Shown here: piece after piece, positions 17,057-26,562 of the stretch
How the letters are laid out: each line of letters begins with the position of its first letter
Numbering within the stretch: the stretch's first letter is position 1
From: JBLXBZ01 sp048265185
GTDB taxonomy: Bacteria > Pseudomonadota > Alphaproteobacteria > Rhizobiales > Stappiaceae
Assembly: GCA_048265185.1 (NCBI GenBank)
Contig: JBLXBZ010000001.1
Location: 248,001 to 312,000, forward strand
Direction of reading: 5' to 3'
Length of the DNA stretch: 64,000 nt
Translations under genes and position numbers: made by a program
Notes under the pieces: generated by a model
Database searches by the model: none
What the model saw: the letters and a program-made list of their open reading frames with translations, nothing else
Told to the model about the DNA's origin: nothing

Positions 17057-18235
17057 CTAGGATGCGATAAAGCGGTCCCAGCCATTCACGCGCGGCCAGC
17101 GCGCCGCAGGTCGATTTCCCTTGAGTAAGATATATTCGTCATAAGCGGCGGCGGTCATACAGGCGTGGTTGGGAAGCACCATGAGTTGGGCGCCGATGGG
17201 ATGACGGCCAAAGTCGAGAGGGGAGCCGTCGCGGGTGGTGACATAGCCGTGCTCTTGGCTGACGCCGGAGACGAAGAGGTTTTGTTCAACCGCGCCGTTC
17301 AGGTTTGCGATCAGGCCAAAGCCGCAGTCGTTTGTCTGAATGGCGCAGGAACGGTCTTTCGATAAGGCAAGCCCGCCGGCGTCGAGAATGAGTCTGTTCA
17401 GATGCGGCGAATGACTGACGACGCTTGCAAGAACGCGCGCGGCGACGTCGTCGAGAGCGCATACGCCAAGATTGGCCTGAAAGACGTCTTGAAACATATA
17501 AACGCCGGCGCGCACTTCGCTGACGCCTTCAAAGTTTTGGCCATGGCGCGCCGTTGGGCTGGAGCCAATGCTCACTACGGGGCATTCTACGCCTGCGCCC
17601 CTCAGCGCTTGCGCCGCCGCCACTGCAATTGAACGTTCCTGCTCCGCCATGGCGACGATGGCTTCAACGGACCTGGAGCTGTAGCTTTCGCCGCCATGGG
17701 CCATCACGCCGGCGAGTTCCAGATGCGCGCTGTCGCTCACCACGCGGCCAGTTTCAATCAACCGCGTTTCGCCGGGGGTGAAGCCGGTGCGGTGCTGGTC
17801 CACGTCAATTTCGAGAAAGATGCGTAACTTTGGTCCGTCCAGCGCCATGGCGGCGAGAGCCTTGGCGGTCTCTGGGGTATCGAGGCAAACGGCGACATTT
17901 GCGCCGGCGCGGTTGAGGCGCATGACGCGGTCGATCTTCGCTGGAATAATCGAGACGGCGTAAAGCATGTCGCTGAAACCATGGGCGGCGAAATACTCGG
18001 CCTCGCGCAATGTGGAGACGGTCCAGCGATCAGCCCCTTCCGCCGCGCACATTTTTGCGACGTCGATTGATTTCGCGGTTTTCAAATGTGGGCGAAGCGG
18101 CACATTGAGTTTGCGAAAGCGTGAGGCCATGGCGGCGATGTTTCGCGACAGAACGTCATGGTCTAGCAGTAGGCGAGGGGTTTCGATATCGTTCAGCGTT
18201 GCGGGGACGAGGGGCCCTGGAGTGTTATTTGTCAT
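17057..18235 (-). CDS. DSD1 family PLP-dependent enzyme (D-threonine aldolase / D-serine dehydratase type)
   Basis: The 392-residue fold-type III PLP enzyme is related to eukaryotic D-serine dehydratase and bacterial D-threonine or 3-hydroxy-D-aspartate aldolase. The PLP lysine lies in LRPHLKTAKS near residue 52, in the family's PHxKTHK position with A in place of H. The metal-binding HxC of the family is present near the C-terminus (LPNHACMTAAAYDEY). The N-terminus IETPRLLLDHDVLSRNIA is typical. The substrate cannot be fixed from sequence. Its ATG overlaps the xth stop by 4 bp, so the two are translationally coupled, although no shared pathway is obvious. Confidence 0.88.
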   Translation of the reverse strand: MTNNTPGPLVPATLNDIETPRLLLDHDVLSRNIAAMASRFRKLNVPLRPHLKTAKSIDVAKMCAAEGADRWTVSTLREAEYFAAHGFSDMLYAVSIIPAKIDRVMRLNRAGANVAVCLDTPETAKALAAMALDGPKLRIFLEIDVDQHRTGFTPGETRLIETGRVVSDSAHLELAGVMAHGGESYSSRSVEAIVAMAEQERSIAVAAAQALRGAGVECPVVSIGSSPTARHGQNFEGVSEVRAGVYMFQDVFQANLGVCALDDVAARVLASVVSHSPHLNRLILDAGGLALSKDRSCAIQTNDCGFGLIANLNGAVEQNLFVSGVSQEHGYVTTRDGSPLDFGRHPIGAQLMVLPNHACMTAAAYDEYILLKGNRPAARWPRVNGWDRFIAS

Positions 18236-19035
18236 GCGGCGAGCTCGATCCAGACAGGAACATGGTCGGAAGGTTTTTCCCAGCCTCGAACATGTTTATC
18301 AATATCGCAACCAATGAATCTATCCGCCGCTTGCGGCGACAGAAGCAAGTGATCGATACGGATGCCGTTGTTCTTTTGCCATGCGCCGGCTTGATAGTCC
18401 CAGAAGGTGTAAACATCGGCCGCGTCCGTGCACGCGCGAACAGCTTCCGTGAACCCCAAATTTACGAGAGAGCGGAAGGCTTGTCTTGTTTGCGGCAGAT
18501 AAAGCGCGTCTTCCGTCCAGGTTTCAGGCGTTTTCGCGTCGATAGCTTGGGGAATCACATTGAAGTCGCCCAACAGGATGAAAGTTTCCTCTTGCTTTAA
18601 GCGCTCTTGGGCGTGGCGGTGGAGGCGCTTCATCCAATTGAGTTTGTAAGGGTATTTTTCAGTGTTTACGGGGTTGCCGTTGGGTAAATACAGGCAGCCA
18701 AGCCGAATGACGCCATTGTCCGTGGAAACAAGCGCCTCAAGGTAACGGGCCTGCGGGTCTTCTTCGCCTTCGTCCGCGTTTTGCGGTAGGCGAGGGCTTA
18801 CGTCTTCCAAGGGAAGTTTTGATAAAATCGCAACGCCGTTGAAGCCTTTTTGCCCGTGCGTCACGAGATTATAGCCAGCCGCTTCAAAGGGTTCTCTCGG
18901 GAAGTTTTCGTCAACGGATTTTATTTCTTGAAAACAGGCGATGTCAGGCCGGGCCTCATCCAACCACCGCAGGGCGGTGTCGATGCGGGCCTTGACGCCG
19001 TTGATATTCCACGTAGCGATTTTTACGGTGCTCAT
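18232..19035 (-). CDS. xth: Exodeoxyribonuclease III
   Basis: This AP endonuclease/3' exonuclease of base-excision repair belongs to the EEP fold. The 267 residues include the family start KIATWNINGVKARI, the metal ligand in CFQEIKSVDENFP, the catalytic GDFNVIP, DYQAGAWQKNNGIRIDHLLL and the final SDHVPVWIEL. The length and all catalytic residues are normal. ATGA overlaps couple it to erpA upstream and to the DSD1-like gene downstream. Confidence 0.95.
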   Translation of the reverse strand: MSTVKIATWNINGVKARIDTALRWLDEARPDIACFQEIKSVDENFPREPFEAAGYNLVTHGQKGFNGVAILSKLPLEDVSPRLPQNADEGEEDPQARYLEALVSTDNGVIRLGCLYLPNGNPVNTEKYPYKLNWMKRLHRHAQERLKQEETFILLGDFNVIPQAIDAKTPETWTEDALYLPQTRQAFRSLVNLGFTEAVRACTDAADVYTFWDYQAGAWQKNNGIRIDHLLLSPQAADRFIGCDIDKHVRGWEKPSDHVPVWIELAA

Positions 19036-19529
19036 ATGGCGAAACTTGTTCCGCAGCCGCAGCCGGCCGACGCGTTGGGATTGTTGATCTGGAAAGACTG
19101 GCCGATAATGTCGTCGACAAAATCGATTTCCGATCCTGCGAGATATTGGAGTGAAATCGGGTCGATCAGCACGACGGCGCCGGATTTTTCTAAAACCAGA
19201 TCATCGGGCTCGCGCTCCTGCACCAATTCGTATTTATACTGGAAGCCGGAACAGCCGCCGCCTTCGACGCTGAGACGCAGGGCGGTTCCCTGAGCTTCAT
19301 TTGACAATATCTTGGCGACGCGCCGCGCCGCCGCGTCGCTTAGGGTGACAGGCGTCGAGGCGTCGCTAGCGGGCGCTGATCCGGATGTGGCCGTATCTGA
19401 AGTCGTTGCGGTAGAAGTCGTTGCGGTAGAAGTCGTTGCGGTAAGTGTCATTGCATCGGTTCCATTCTGGTTGCCGTCGCCAACTGCAAAGGGCGTTTCC
19501 GTCGCAATTGTGTCGTGAATTTCCGCCAT
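19032..19529 (-). CDS. erpA: Iron-sulfur cluster insertion protein, IscA/ErpA family, with repetitive N-terminal extension
   Basis: This A-type carrier hands Fe-S clusters to apoproteins. The conserved domain starts near residue 60 (PVTLSDAAARRVAKIL) and carries the three cluster cysteines in GGGCSGFQYKYEL and SAGCGCGTSF. The segment DPISLQYLAGSEIDFVDD is typical of the family. The first 59 residues are an unusual low-complexity Thr/Ala/Ser extension containing TATTSTATTSTATTS, encoded by three exact copies of a 15-bp unit. An internal ATG at residue 27 (MTLTATT) could be the true start and would give 139 residues. The gene heads the erpA-xth-DSD1-pncC run, divergent from dgt. Confidence 0.92.
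   Translation of the reverse strand: MAEIHDTIATETPFAVGDGNQNGTDAMTLTATTSTATTSTATTSDTATSGSAPASDASTPVTLSDAAARRVAKILSNEAQGTALRLSVEGGGCSGFQYKYELVQEREPDDLVLEKSGAVVLIDPISLQYLAGSEIDFVDDIIGQSFQINNPNASAGCGCGTSFAI
19399..19443. repeat. 15-bp tandem repeat inside erpA (3 copies)
   Basis: The unit GAAGTCGTTGCGGTA (plus-strand reading) occurs three times without a mismatch. The 15-bp length keeps the frame, so copy-number change would lengthen or shorten the Thr/Ala-rich N-terminus of the Fe-S carrier by five residues at a time without disrupting the domain. Confidence 0.95.
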
Positions 19530-19695
19530 CTGATATTCGCTCTTCTTCCGTGGCTTTGATTCAAGACTCTAATGGCTTTCACGCATTGGAAAACATGTTA
19601 CCAGATAGGTAAGTACTCGGCCATGACGCGTCAACCAATGGATTTGCGTCCATGCCCCCAAAGCGTGGCGGCAGGGGGGCAGGAAAAGGATAACG

Positions 19696-20913
19696 ATGAG
19701 TATGTCGATCGGATATGGCGCTCAGCCAAGAGCCATATACGCGGTGAACCCGGATCATAGCCGCGGGCGAGCGTTTTTCGAAGCGGACAGCCCAACGCGC
19801 ACGCCGTTTCAACGCGATCGTGACCGGATTATCCATTCGGCCGCGTTTCGCCGTTTGAAGCATAAGACGCAAGTATTCGTCTATCATGAGGGTGACCATT
19901 TTCGCACGCGTTTGACCCATTCCATCGAAGTGTCGCAAATAGCCCGCGCGCTTGCGCGCTCTCTGCGCCTTGACGAGGACCTAGCGGAAAGCCTGGCCCT
20001 TGCTCACGATCTTGGTCACACGCCTTTTGGGCATGAAGGGGAAGACGTTCTCCATGCGTGCATGACGCCTTATGGCGGCTTTGACCACAACGCTCAATCA
20101 TTACGCGTGGTGACGAAACTGGAGCGTCGCTACGCCCGGTTCGACGGCTTGAACTTAAGTTGGGAAACATTGGAAGGCTTGGCCAAACACAATGGGCCGC
20201 TTGTGAACGCCGCTGGAGAGCCCTTGGGGAAGTTCCAAAAATCGGAGTTGCCATTTGCAATTCGCAGCTACGCGGAAACGCAAGATCTGAAGCTTGACAC
20301 ATGGCCGAGCGCCGAAGCGCAAGCCGCTGCAATCGCCGATGACATCGCCTATGACGCTCATGATCTGGATGATGGTTTGCGGGCCGGGTTGTTCGATATC
20401 GAATCTTTGCGCGAAGTGCCGCTTTTGGCGAATATTTTGAACGAGGTGGATCAGCTTTATCCCGGTTTGGAGAAGCCGCGGCGAATTCACGAGATCGTTC
20501 GCCGACAAATTACGCGCATGGTGGAGGATGTGATTGCGACCGCAGTGGCGCGTTTGGCGGAACTTGCCCCTAACTCGGCGGACGACATTCGCGGCGCCAG
20601 CCTAGCGATGGTTGATTTTTCGGATGAAATGCGCGGCGCGGAAAAAGAGGTGAAAGCGTTTCTTTACGCAAATATGTACCGGCACCGCGACATATTGGCG
20701 GTGCGTAAGCAGGTTTCTCGTATTGTTGAGGATTTATTTAACAGCTACATGAAGGAGCCGGACTTGATGCCTTCGGAGTGGAGGCAAACGCTTAGCGGGG
20801 CTGACGTCACCCGAAAAGCGAGGCGCGTTTGCGACTATATCGCCGGAATGACGGATCGCTACGCCATTGACGAACATCGCCGATTGTTTGACGACACTCC
20901 TGATTTGAGATAG
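19696..20913 (+). CDS. dgt: Deoxyguanosinetriphosphate triphosphohydrolase-like protein
   Basis: This HD-domain dNTPase releases tripolyphosphate from deoxynucleoside triphosphates. The 405 residues fit the shorter dGTPase-like class 2 group common in alphaproteobacteria. Metal-binding residues are seen in RLTHSIEVSQIARALA (first H) and LAHDLGHTPFGHEGED (HD pair). FDHNAQSLRVVTKLERRY and the second D in IADDIAYDAHDLDDGL complete the site. AAGGA precedes the ATG at 19696; a second ATG two codons on is possible. It leads the block dgt-argS-SPOR-nagZ-scpAB. Confidence 0.94.
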   Translation: MSMSIGYGAQPRAIYAVNPDHSRGRAFFEADSPTRTPFQRDRDRIIHSAAFRRLKHKTQVFVYHEGDHFRTRLTHSIEVSQIARALARSLRLDEDLAESLALAHDLGHTPFGHEGEDVLHACMTPYGGFDHNAQSLRVVTKLERRYARFDGLNLSWETLEGLAKHNGPLVNAAGEPLGKFQKSELPFAIRSYAETQDLKLDTWPSAEAQAAAIADDIAYDAHDLDDGLRAGLFDIESLREVPLLANILNEVDQLYPGLEKPRRIHEIVRRQITRMVEDVIATAVARLAELAPNSADDIRGASLAMVDFSDEMRGAEKEVKAFLYANMYRHRDILAVRKQVSRIVEDLFNSYMKEPDLMPSEWRQTLSGADVTRKARRVCDYIAGMTDRYAIDEHRRLFDDTPDLR

Positions 20914-21023
20914 GCGATTGTTAGAAAACCGTCGACGTCAGTGTTGAATCCGAGCACTTTGCGCAAATTTTCAAATTATGCCTTGAGTAGGCCGGTTCAC
21001 GAACAATAGAAATAAGTTGGCCC

Positions 21024-22790
21024 ATGAATATTTTTTCCGAGTTTACTGAACGCGTTCACGCTATTGTTTCAACCTTTGCTTTAGGCGATGACGGGCAAGT
21101 TCTTGATCTGCGCCGGATCGCCGTTGAGCCGCCGCGTGACGCGGCGCATGGCGATTTGGCGACGAACGCGGCTATGGTTTTGGCGAAACCGCTGAAGAAA
21201 AATCCGCGAGAGTTGGCGCAGGTCATTGCGCAGGAGCTGGAAAAAGATCCGGACGTCGCGTCTGTGGAAATCGCAGGCCCAGGTTTTATCAATATTCGCG
21301 TGCAGCCCGCCGTTTGGGGGCGCGTTTTGAAGTCGATTCTTGAGCTCGGGGCTGATTATGGCCGCGCAAGCATTGGAAAAGGCGTGAAAGTTAACGTGGA
21401 GTACGTCTCCGCCAACCCGACGGGGCCGATGCATGTGGGGCACTGCCGCGGCGCCGTTATCGGAGACGCATTGGCCAATCTTCTTGCGTTCGCGGATTAT
21501 GACGTGACCCGCGAATACTATATCAACGACGCCGGGGCGCAGGTTGACGTTCTGGCGCGCTCCGCCTTCCTGCGCTACCGCGAGGCGCTAGGGCAGGATG
21601 TTGGAGAGATTCCATCAGGATTGTATCCGGGCGATTATTTGATCCCAGTTGGGAAAAAACTGGCTGAGGACTATGGCGAAACGCTTTTGGCGCAAACCGA
21701 AAGCGAGTGGCTGCCCTTGGTGAAGCAGGTCGCCATCGACTCGATGATGGCTCTGATCCGCGATGATTTGGCCCTTCTCAATGTGCATCATGACACGTTC
21801 TTCTCTGAAAGGACGCTGCATGATCGCACGAACTCCAACGCCAGCGAAATTGACGAAATGCTGGAGGAGCTGCGCGCGCGCGATCTCGTGTACGAGGGAA
21901 CTTTGCCGCCGCCGAAAGGGCAGCTTCCGGATGATTGGGAAGATCGGGAGCAGACCCTTTTTCGGGCGACGGACTTTGGCGACGACATTGATCGGGCGCT
22001 CAAAAAATCAGATGGTTCCTACACGTATTTCGCCGCTGACGTGGCTTATTTTCGCTCCAAATATCTGCGCGACTTCAAAGAGATGATCTATGTTCTCGGC
22101 GCAGATCATGGTGGCTACGTAAAGAGACTTGAAGCCGTGGGGCGCGCGATTTCCAATGGCGAGGCTACGGTTATTTGCCGGTTGTGTCAGTTGGTGAAAC
22201 TTTATCGCGCTGGCGAGCCTGTGCGCATGTCGAAGCGTTCTGGCGACTTCATAACGCTACGCGATGTTGTTGACGAAGTTGGGCGCGATCCAGTTCGTTT
22301 CATGATGCTTTATCGTAAAAACGACGCGCCGCTTGATTTCGATTTCCAGAAAGTCACGGAGCAGTCGAAGGATAATCCGGTTTTCTATGTGCAATATGGG
22401 CATGCGCGTTGTCATTCGGTGTTGCGGCAAGCTCTTGCTGAAATGCCGGAACTCGATTCGTCGCCAAAGACCTTAGCCGAGGTTGATTTTTCATGCCTTG
22501 AAGATGAAGGTGAAAAGGACCTGATTGCTCGCATGGCCGCATGGCCGCGTTTGGTGGAGGCGGCGGCTGAAACCCATGAGCCTCATCGTGTCTCATTTTA
22601 TTTGTATGAATTAGCCAGCGCGCTGCACGGTCACTGGAATCGTGGCAAGGAAATGCCGCAATTACGCTTTATTAACCTTAAGCAACGACAAATGACTTTA
22701 GCGCGCCTAGCTCTTGTTAGGGCTGTGTCTCTTGTTCTTGCGTCCGGTCTTGCCATACTAGGGGTCGATGCGCCGGAGGAGATGCGTTGA
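21024..22790 (+). CDS. argS: Arginyl-tRNA synthetase
   Basis: This class I synthetase of 588 residues has the ArgS-specific N-terminal tRNA-binding domain (about 1-110). The HIGH-type motif is NPTGPMHVGHCRGA and the KMSKS-type motif is RMSKRSGDFITLRD. It ends with the DALR anticodon-binding domain (VSFYLYELASALHGHWN, then RLALVRAVSLVLASGLAILGV). The length is normal. The gene stands 110 bp downstream of dgt and 84 bp upstream of the SPOR protein gene. Confidence 0.97.
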   Translation: MNIFSEFTERVHAIVSTFALGDDGQVLDLRRIAVEPPRDAAHGDLATNAAMVLAKPLKKNPRELAQVIAQELEKDPDVASVEIAGPGFINIRVQPAVWGRVLKSILELGADYGRASIGKGVKVNVEYVSANPTGPMHVGHCRGAVIGDALANLLAFADYDVTREYYINDAGAQVDVLARSAFLRYREALGQDVGEIPSGLYPGDYLIPVGKKLAEDYGETLLAQTESEWLPLVKQVAIDSMMALIRDDLALLNVHHDTFFSERTLHDRTNSNASEIDEMLEELRARDLVYEGTLPPPKGQLPDDWEDREQTLFRATDFGDDIDRALKKSDGSYTYFAADVAYFRSKYLRDFKEMIYVLGADHGGYVKRLEAVGRAISNGEATVICRLCQLVKLYRAGEPVRMSKRSGDFITLRDVVDEVGRDPVRFMMLYRKNDAPLDFDFQKVTEQSKDNPVFYVQYGHARCHSVLRQALAEMPELDSSPKTLAEVDFSCLEDEGEKDLIARMAAWPRLVEAAAETHEPHRVSFYLYELASALHGHWNRGKEMPQLRFINLKQRQMTLARLALVRAVSLVLASGLAILGVDAPEEMR

Positions 22791-22874
22791 CGAGAGCCTA
22801 ATGGCAAATTACGGCGATGTTGTTCGATGGTCTTAGCCTGAACGCAACATCTGTTCGAGGAATGCTAAAGCACC

Positions 22875-25445
22875 ATGCCCAGTCGCTCGAATTTTCCGAT
22901 GCCTGACAAAGACCGCGATCCCGCGCGTCGTCCAGAGCCAGACCCATTTGAGGGATTTGACGAGGATCCGTTGGTTGAGTTGGCGAGAATTGTCAACGAA
23001 GGCGGTGAGCGTCGATCTTTTGAGAGCCGTCAGTCGCCGGAACATACGGTTGAAACAGAACTGTATGAGCGTCATCCCGTGCATCGACAAGACGAATTGC
23101 CGCCGCCGGTTTCTCAGCACGGTTACGTCGCTGAAGGAGAGGCCGGGCGGTTCGCCGTCGACGATGAAGATCGGGCTTATGATGTTTACCAAAACGCTCA
23201 TAACACGGGCGCGTTTGACGGCGTTTATGACGATCACGGCCAGAACGCGCCGGCGACGGGCGAGGGTGAGGCGTCTATTGACGGACGGATGCAGGGCTAT
23301 GGGCAGGAGTTTGAGCGTAACGACGCCTATCACGCAGCTTCGCATGATGCTTATATCGCGCAAGAAAATGTTTATGAAGATGAAATTGGCGCCGCCGATG
23401 ATTTAAGGACGGGGGGGGCGTCATTCGATGGATTTGGCGAAAGAGAGACCATCGGTTATGAAATGGATCGCGCCGATAGTCTGGAGCGTGATGAGCCCCT
23501 GCGGAACGCCGCGAGCCATGATGTAGACCCTTATGGCGTGCAATCCTATGGCGAGCGCGGCTATGCGTCAGCGCCAGCGGAGGCGGTTGAAGACGATGAT
23601 TATGGTTATGGTCGGGAAAGCGAGGGGCGCGTCGAGGCTCAAACTTCCGTGTATCAGCCTGAAGATCATAGCGCCGCGCTTCAAGAATATGATCGACGTC
23701 AACGCGAGGAAGAACTTCTGACGTCCGAAGTTTTGGCGTCTCATGGGAGACGCGCCTCGCAAGGTTACGTCGAGCATGACGAATATCGTCGGGCGCAGGA
23801 CGAAAGACTTTATCGCGACGATCATATGCAGGAAGAGGCGTTTGCTGGCCAAGAGCGTTACGCTGACGTTTATGAAGAGCAGGAGCGGCGCGGCCCCTAT
23901 CAACAGCCTGAACTCGATAACGTTTTGACGGCGAGCCTTGAGAGCGAGTTGCAAAGCGCTCTGCATCCGGAGACGTCGGCTCCGTCGATGGGAGGTGCGC
24001 CTGCTGAAGGTTACGCTGATGATTACCCTGATCAGCGTTTAAGGCGTTCAGCGGACGAGTATCCCGTTGAGGCGCATGGCGGGGATGAAAATCTTGATGA
24101 TTTATTCGCCGAAGAGAGTTCAGCATCCTTGAATCAAGGCGAGGGGGAGCAATACGCGTCCTATCGCGGCGCTTATCGGGAGGATGATGATCTTGACGAT
24201 ATGGAATGGCCCGCTGCTGAGCAAAGTCTGCGCGGAAGCGTAGACGAGCGCTTGACGGAAGAGTACGACGAAGAGTACGACGCGCCGCCGCCGCCTGAGG
24301 GATATGATCTGGACGCTGTGGCGAGAGCCATGCGGGACAGCGATCCCACGCTTCAGGGGCATGGGGTGTTGTCGCCGCACGCCATGGCGGAGGAACAGGC
24401 CGCGCCAGAGGGCAAAAATGGGCGCGGGATAAAGATCGCTGCGATCGTCGCTGGCGTTGTCGTTCTTGGGGGCGTTGGTTTGGCTGCGATGAGTCTCGGC
24501 GGCGGAGATACCGCCGAAGGGCCGGCGAAAACTGTTATGGCTGACGAGGGGCCTTTGAAGGTGTACCCGGAAGCGGGCGCGTCAGGGGCGAAGGGCGGGG
24601 CCAAACTGTCCTATAATCGGGTTGGCGGCGTTGAAGATTCCGCGGAGGAAAGGCTGGTCCTTCCGGAAAATACGCCCGTTGCTTCGCTGCCGCCGGCGCC
24701 GGATAATTCGGACGTGCGTTCTGCGACGGACAATAGCGCAGTGAGTGTTTCCGGGCCGCGCAAAGTGCGTACGGTGGTCGTTCGTCCTGATGGGACTATT
24801 ATTTCCGGAAAAGAGCTCGACACGGTGGGCGAGCAGACGCCGTCCGCGCAGCCAAGCGTTAATGGCGCTGACGCGAACGCGCCGAGGGCTGTTGGGACGG
24901 TTGATGTTTCGCCGCAAAGCCCGAACGCCTCTCGGGAGGCTGTGGCGGTGGTAGCGCCGCCTGCTGCGCCTGCGCCTGCGCAACCGGCTGTTGATGGCTC
25001 AGTGCCGCGAGCAAAACCTGCGTCTGTTCCAGCGCAAAATTCTCAAGCTCAACCGAGGCAAACGGCTGCGGCCGTGCCGAGCGCCCCTCAAGCGTCGGCT
25101 CCAATGAACCTTACGCAGCCGATTGCGCCGACAAACGAGGCGGCGAGCGCGCCAGCTTCAGCGCCTCAGCAGACCGCCGCGGCGACCTCAATACCCGCCG
25201 GCGCATATTTGGTTCAAGTGACCTCGCAACGCAGCGAATCTCAGGCTCGCGCCGCTTATGAGAGCTTGCAACGCAAATATTCCTCTGTTCTCGGAGGGGT
25301 GAGCCCTGTCATTCAAAGAGCCGACTTGGGCGATCAGGGGACTTTTTACCGCGTTCGCATAGCCGCCGGAAGTCGAGACGCTGCGATCCAGTTATGTGAA
25401 AACCTGAAAGCGGCGGGCGGTGATTGCTTTGTGCGGCGGAATTGA
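22875..25445 (+). CDS. Large SPOR-domain division protein with long acidic cytoplasmic region
   Basis: The 856-residue bitopic protein has a cytoplasmic part of about 515 residues, which is highly acidic and rich in Asp, Glu, Tyr, Gln and Arg, with no recognised fold. One membrane helix follows at about 518-540 (IKIAAIVAGVVVLGGVGLAA), then a Pro/Ala-rich periplasmic linker of about 240 residues. A C-terminal SPOR domain starts at GAYLVQVTSQRSESQA and ends at AAGGDCFVRRN. SPOR domains bind glycan strands stripped of stem peptides at the septum. Only the SPOR domain and helix can be assigned; the acidic region is probably disordered. The argS-SPOR-nagZ-scpA-scpB order is conserved in alphaproteobacteria. 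Confidence 0.9.
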   Translation: MPSRSNFPMPDKDRDPARRPEPDPFEGFDEDPLVELARIVNEGGERRSFESRQSPEHTVETELYERHPVHRQDELPPPVSQHGYVAEGEAGRFAVDDEDRAYDVYQNAHNTGAFDGVYDDHGQNAPATGEGEASIDGRMQGYGQEFERNDAYHAASHDAYIAQENVYEDEIGAADDLRTGGASFDGFGERETIGYEMDRADSLERDEPLRNAASHDVDPYGVQSYGERGYASAPAEAVEDDDYGYGRESEGRVEAQTSVYQPEDHSAALQEYDRRQREEELLTSEVLASHGRRASQGYVEHDEYRRAQDERLYRDDHMQEEAFAGQERYADVYEEQERRGPYQQPELDNVLTASLESELQSALHPETSAPSMGGAPAEGYADDYPDQRLRRSADEYPVEAHGGDENLDDLFAEESSASLNQGEGEQYASYRGAYREDDDLDDMEWPAAEQSLRGSVDERLTEEYDEEYDAPPPPEGYDLDAVARAMRDSDPTLQGHGVLSPHAMAEEQAAPEGKNGRGIKIAAIVAGVVVLGGVGLAAMSLGGGDTAEGPAKTVMADEGPLKVYPEAGASGAKGGAKLSYNRVGGVEDSAEERLVLPENTPVASLPPAPDNSDVRSATDNSAVSVSGPRKVRTVVVRPDGTIISGKELDTVGEQTPSAQPSVNGADANAPRAVGTVDVSPQSPNASREAVAVVAPPAAPAPAQPAVDGSVPRAKPASVPAQNSQAQPRQTAAAVPSAPQASAPMNLTQPIAPTNEAASAPASAPQQTAAATSIPAGAYLVQVTSQRSESQARAAYESLQRKYSSVLGGVSPVIQRADLGDQGTFYRVRIAAGSRDAAIQLCENLKAAGGDCFVRRN

Positions 25446-25463
25446 TTTTTTAAGGCTCCGCGT

Positions 25464-26495
25464 ATGACAAAGGCATTTATTTCAGGCTGTTCAGGACTAT
25501 CCCTAACGCAGGATGAAGTCGCGTTTTTTCAAGATGAGCGCCCATGGGGGCTCATTCTTTTTGCGAGAAATCTTGATTCGGCAGCGCAAATTCGCGAGCT
25601 GACTGCAGCTTTTCGCGATGCGGTTGACGAGGCCGACGCGCCTGTTCTGATTGATCAGGAAGGGGGGCGGGTGCAGCGCTTGCGGCCGCCGCTGGCGCCT
25701 CGGTTTCCTTGTGGGCGGGCTTATGGTCGGATTTATGAAGCGGATGTGGAAAAAGGCCTTCGCGCCGCGTGGTTGGGAGGCTATCTGATCGGCCGTAATC
25801 TCATTGATTTGGGTATCACGGTTGATTGCCTGCCTTTGGTGGACCTAGGCTTCGACAGCGCGAGCGACGTTATCGGCGATAGGGCCTATTCGTCAGACCC
25901 TGCTGTGGTCAGCGTTTTGGGAGAGGCCGCCGCGGCGGGCTTGTCGTCGGCGGGCGTTCTCCCGATTGTCAAACATATTCCCGGCCATGGTCGGGCTCAG
26001 GTGGACAGTCATTTAGAACTGCCCATCGTCGACGCCAGTCGCGAGGATTTGGAGCGTATGGATTTCGTACCGTTTTCGCGGTTGAACGAAATCCCTCTGG
26101 CTATGACGGCTCATGTTGTCTATAGCGCGATCGATCCGAAAAATTGCGCTACCTTGTCGAAAACCATCATTAATGAAATTATTCGTGGTCATATGAGCTA
26201 CGATGGGTGTTTGATGGGCGATGATATCTCCATGAAAGCTCTTAACGGCGCACTTGGTGATCTGGTTCGCGGACAAATCGACGCCGGTTGTGATTTGATC
26301 CTGCACTGTAATGGCGATTTGCAGGAGATGCGTGAAGTTGCGCTGGCGGCGCCTGAGCTGTCAGGGAAGTCTCTGGCGCGAGCGGAAAGGGCTCTGGCGG
26401 CGCGCGTGGCTTCATTGAATGTGACACGGCGGGAAGAGATGCCCAATTTATGGCGCGAATTTGAAAGTCTGACAGGATCGACGTATCATTCCTAA
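25464..26495 (+). CDS. nagZ: Beta-N-acetylhexosaminidase NagZ (GH3)
   Basis: This cytoplasmic glycoside hydrolase family 3 enzyme removes GlcNAc from anhydromuropeptides during cell-wall recycling. The 343-residue product has the single-domain NagZ layout. DQEGGRVQRLRPP and the NagZ-specific loop motif KHIPGHGRAQVDSHLELP (general acid/base His-Asp pair) are present. The nucleophile Asp lies in CLMGDDISMKAL. SGLSLTQDEVAFFQDERPWG at the N-terminus is typical. It lies 18 bp after the SPOR protein gene, consistent with coordinated septal wall turnover. Confidence 0.95.
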   Translation: MTKAFISGCSGLSLTQDEVAFFQDERPWGLILFARNLDSAAQIRELTAAFRDAVDEADAPVLIDQEGGRVQRLRPPLAPRFPCGRAYGRIYEADVEKGLRAAWLGGYLIGRNLIDLGITVDCLPLVDLGFDSASDVIGDRAYSSDPAVVSVLGEAAAAGLSSAGVLPIVKHIPGHGRAQVDSHLELPIVDASREDLERMDFVPFSRLNEIPLAMTAHVVYSAIDPKNCATLSKTIINEIIRGHMSYDGCLMGDDISMKALNGALGDLVRGQIDAGCDLILHCNGDLQEMREVALAAPELSGKSLARAERALAARVASLNVTRREEMPNLWREFESLTGSTYHS

Positions 26496-26562
26496 ATGCG
26501 TAAAGTCGGCTGCGCATGTGATTTAAGCGCTGCGTGTCACAATCCTGGAGGAAACTCGGCTG

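Noticed and set aside
23275..24126. Long minus-strand open frames opposite the SPOR protein gene
   Set aside because: They are Arg/His-rich mirror frames produced by the biased acidic coding sequence on the plus strand.
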